Notes under the pieces: generated by a model | Told to the model about the DNA's origin: nothing | The model's input: the letters and a program-made list of their open reading frames with translations, nothing else | The model's database searches: none | Shown here: positions 30,845 through 30,873 of the stretch, in pieces | Layout: every line of letters starts with the position of its first letter | Position numbering within the stretch: the first letter of the stretch is position 1 | Position numbers and translations under genes: made by a program | Virus record (IMG/VR): IMGVR_UViG_3300009311_000016 | Span: 1-30,873 of that record | DNA from: a virus | Strand: one strand, 5' to 3' | DNA: 30,873 nucleotides

Positions 30845-30873
30845 GTGATATGTGGTTCGTGGACTGCGTCAAC
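30841..30873 (+). CDS. start of a further gene, cut by the window end
   Basis: ATG 30841 overlaps the TGA of the previous gene (ATGA) and reads MSDMWFVDCVN to the end of the window. Only 11 residues are present, too few to identify it. Confidence 0.5.
   Translation, partial: MSDMWFVDCVN

Noticed and set aside
1-30873. CRISPR array or insertion sequence
   Set aside because: No regularly spaced direct repeats with unique spacers and no transposase gene or terminal inverted repeats were seen.

Overview
The window is a circularly permuted stretch of a temperate tailed-phage (Caudoviricetes) genome, read in an order that starts just before terminase and runs almost round to it again. Evidence: a terminase/portal/scaffold/P22-like coat block, a tail hub/fibre gene, a lysis-like pair, a tyrosine integrase beside a tRNA-Val-like attachment site, a divergent repressor/Cro-type switch, and an early recombination/replication block. 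Phage genes lie on both sides of the att site, so this is the non-integrated form (attP), not an excised prophage edge. Genes are tightly packed with ATGA/TGATG overlaps and strong AAGGAGG-type ribosome sites. The host cannot be named from the sequence; it is a bacterium with a tRNA-Val(UAC) gene, probably known only from environmental sequence.

Layout. 1-6171 (+): small ORFs, TerL, two virion-like proteins, small ORFs and portal. 6168-12824 (+): one 2218-residue gene, likely an internal or ejected virion protein. 12906-14760 (+): scaffold and P22-type major capsid protein, followed by a hairpin. 14839-16994 (+): a metabolic insert, made of a glycosyltransferase fused to a methyltransferase, a small DUF3008-like protein and a SpeD-like pyruvoyl decarboxylase. 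16994-20840 (+): head-tail adaptor, tail hub/fibre protein, a Cys/His hydrolase-like protein and a holin-like membrane protein, ending in a terminator. 20887-21858 (-): integrase. 21892-21938: attP core. 22001-23133 (-): two small membrane proteins and an S24-type repressor. 23134-23325: divergent control region. 23326-30873 (+): Cro-like protein, an RNA-structure candidate, RecT and its companion, a RecA-fold ATPase, RuvC-like resolvase, radical-SAM SplB-like protein, ASCH-like protein, DNA methyltransferase, a helix-turn-helix late-regulator candidate, and the start of another gene.

How it fits together. The coat protein, huge internal protein and absence of a recognisable tape-measure or tail-tube gene suggest a short-tailed (podovirus-like) particle. 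The early operon supplies annealing recombination (RecT), a replicative ATPase and a junction resolvase. The most unusual content is the metabolic insert in the structural block (SpeD homologue with conserved catalytic Ser/His/Cys spacing; GT-methyltransferase fusion), a repressor whose S24 domain has lost the self-cleavage dyad, and a possible three-way-junction RNA at 24053-24150 flanked by duplicated ribosome-binding sequences.
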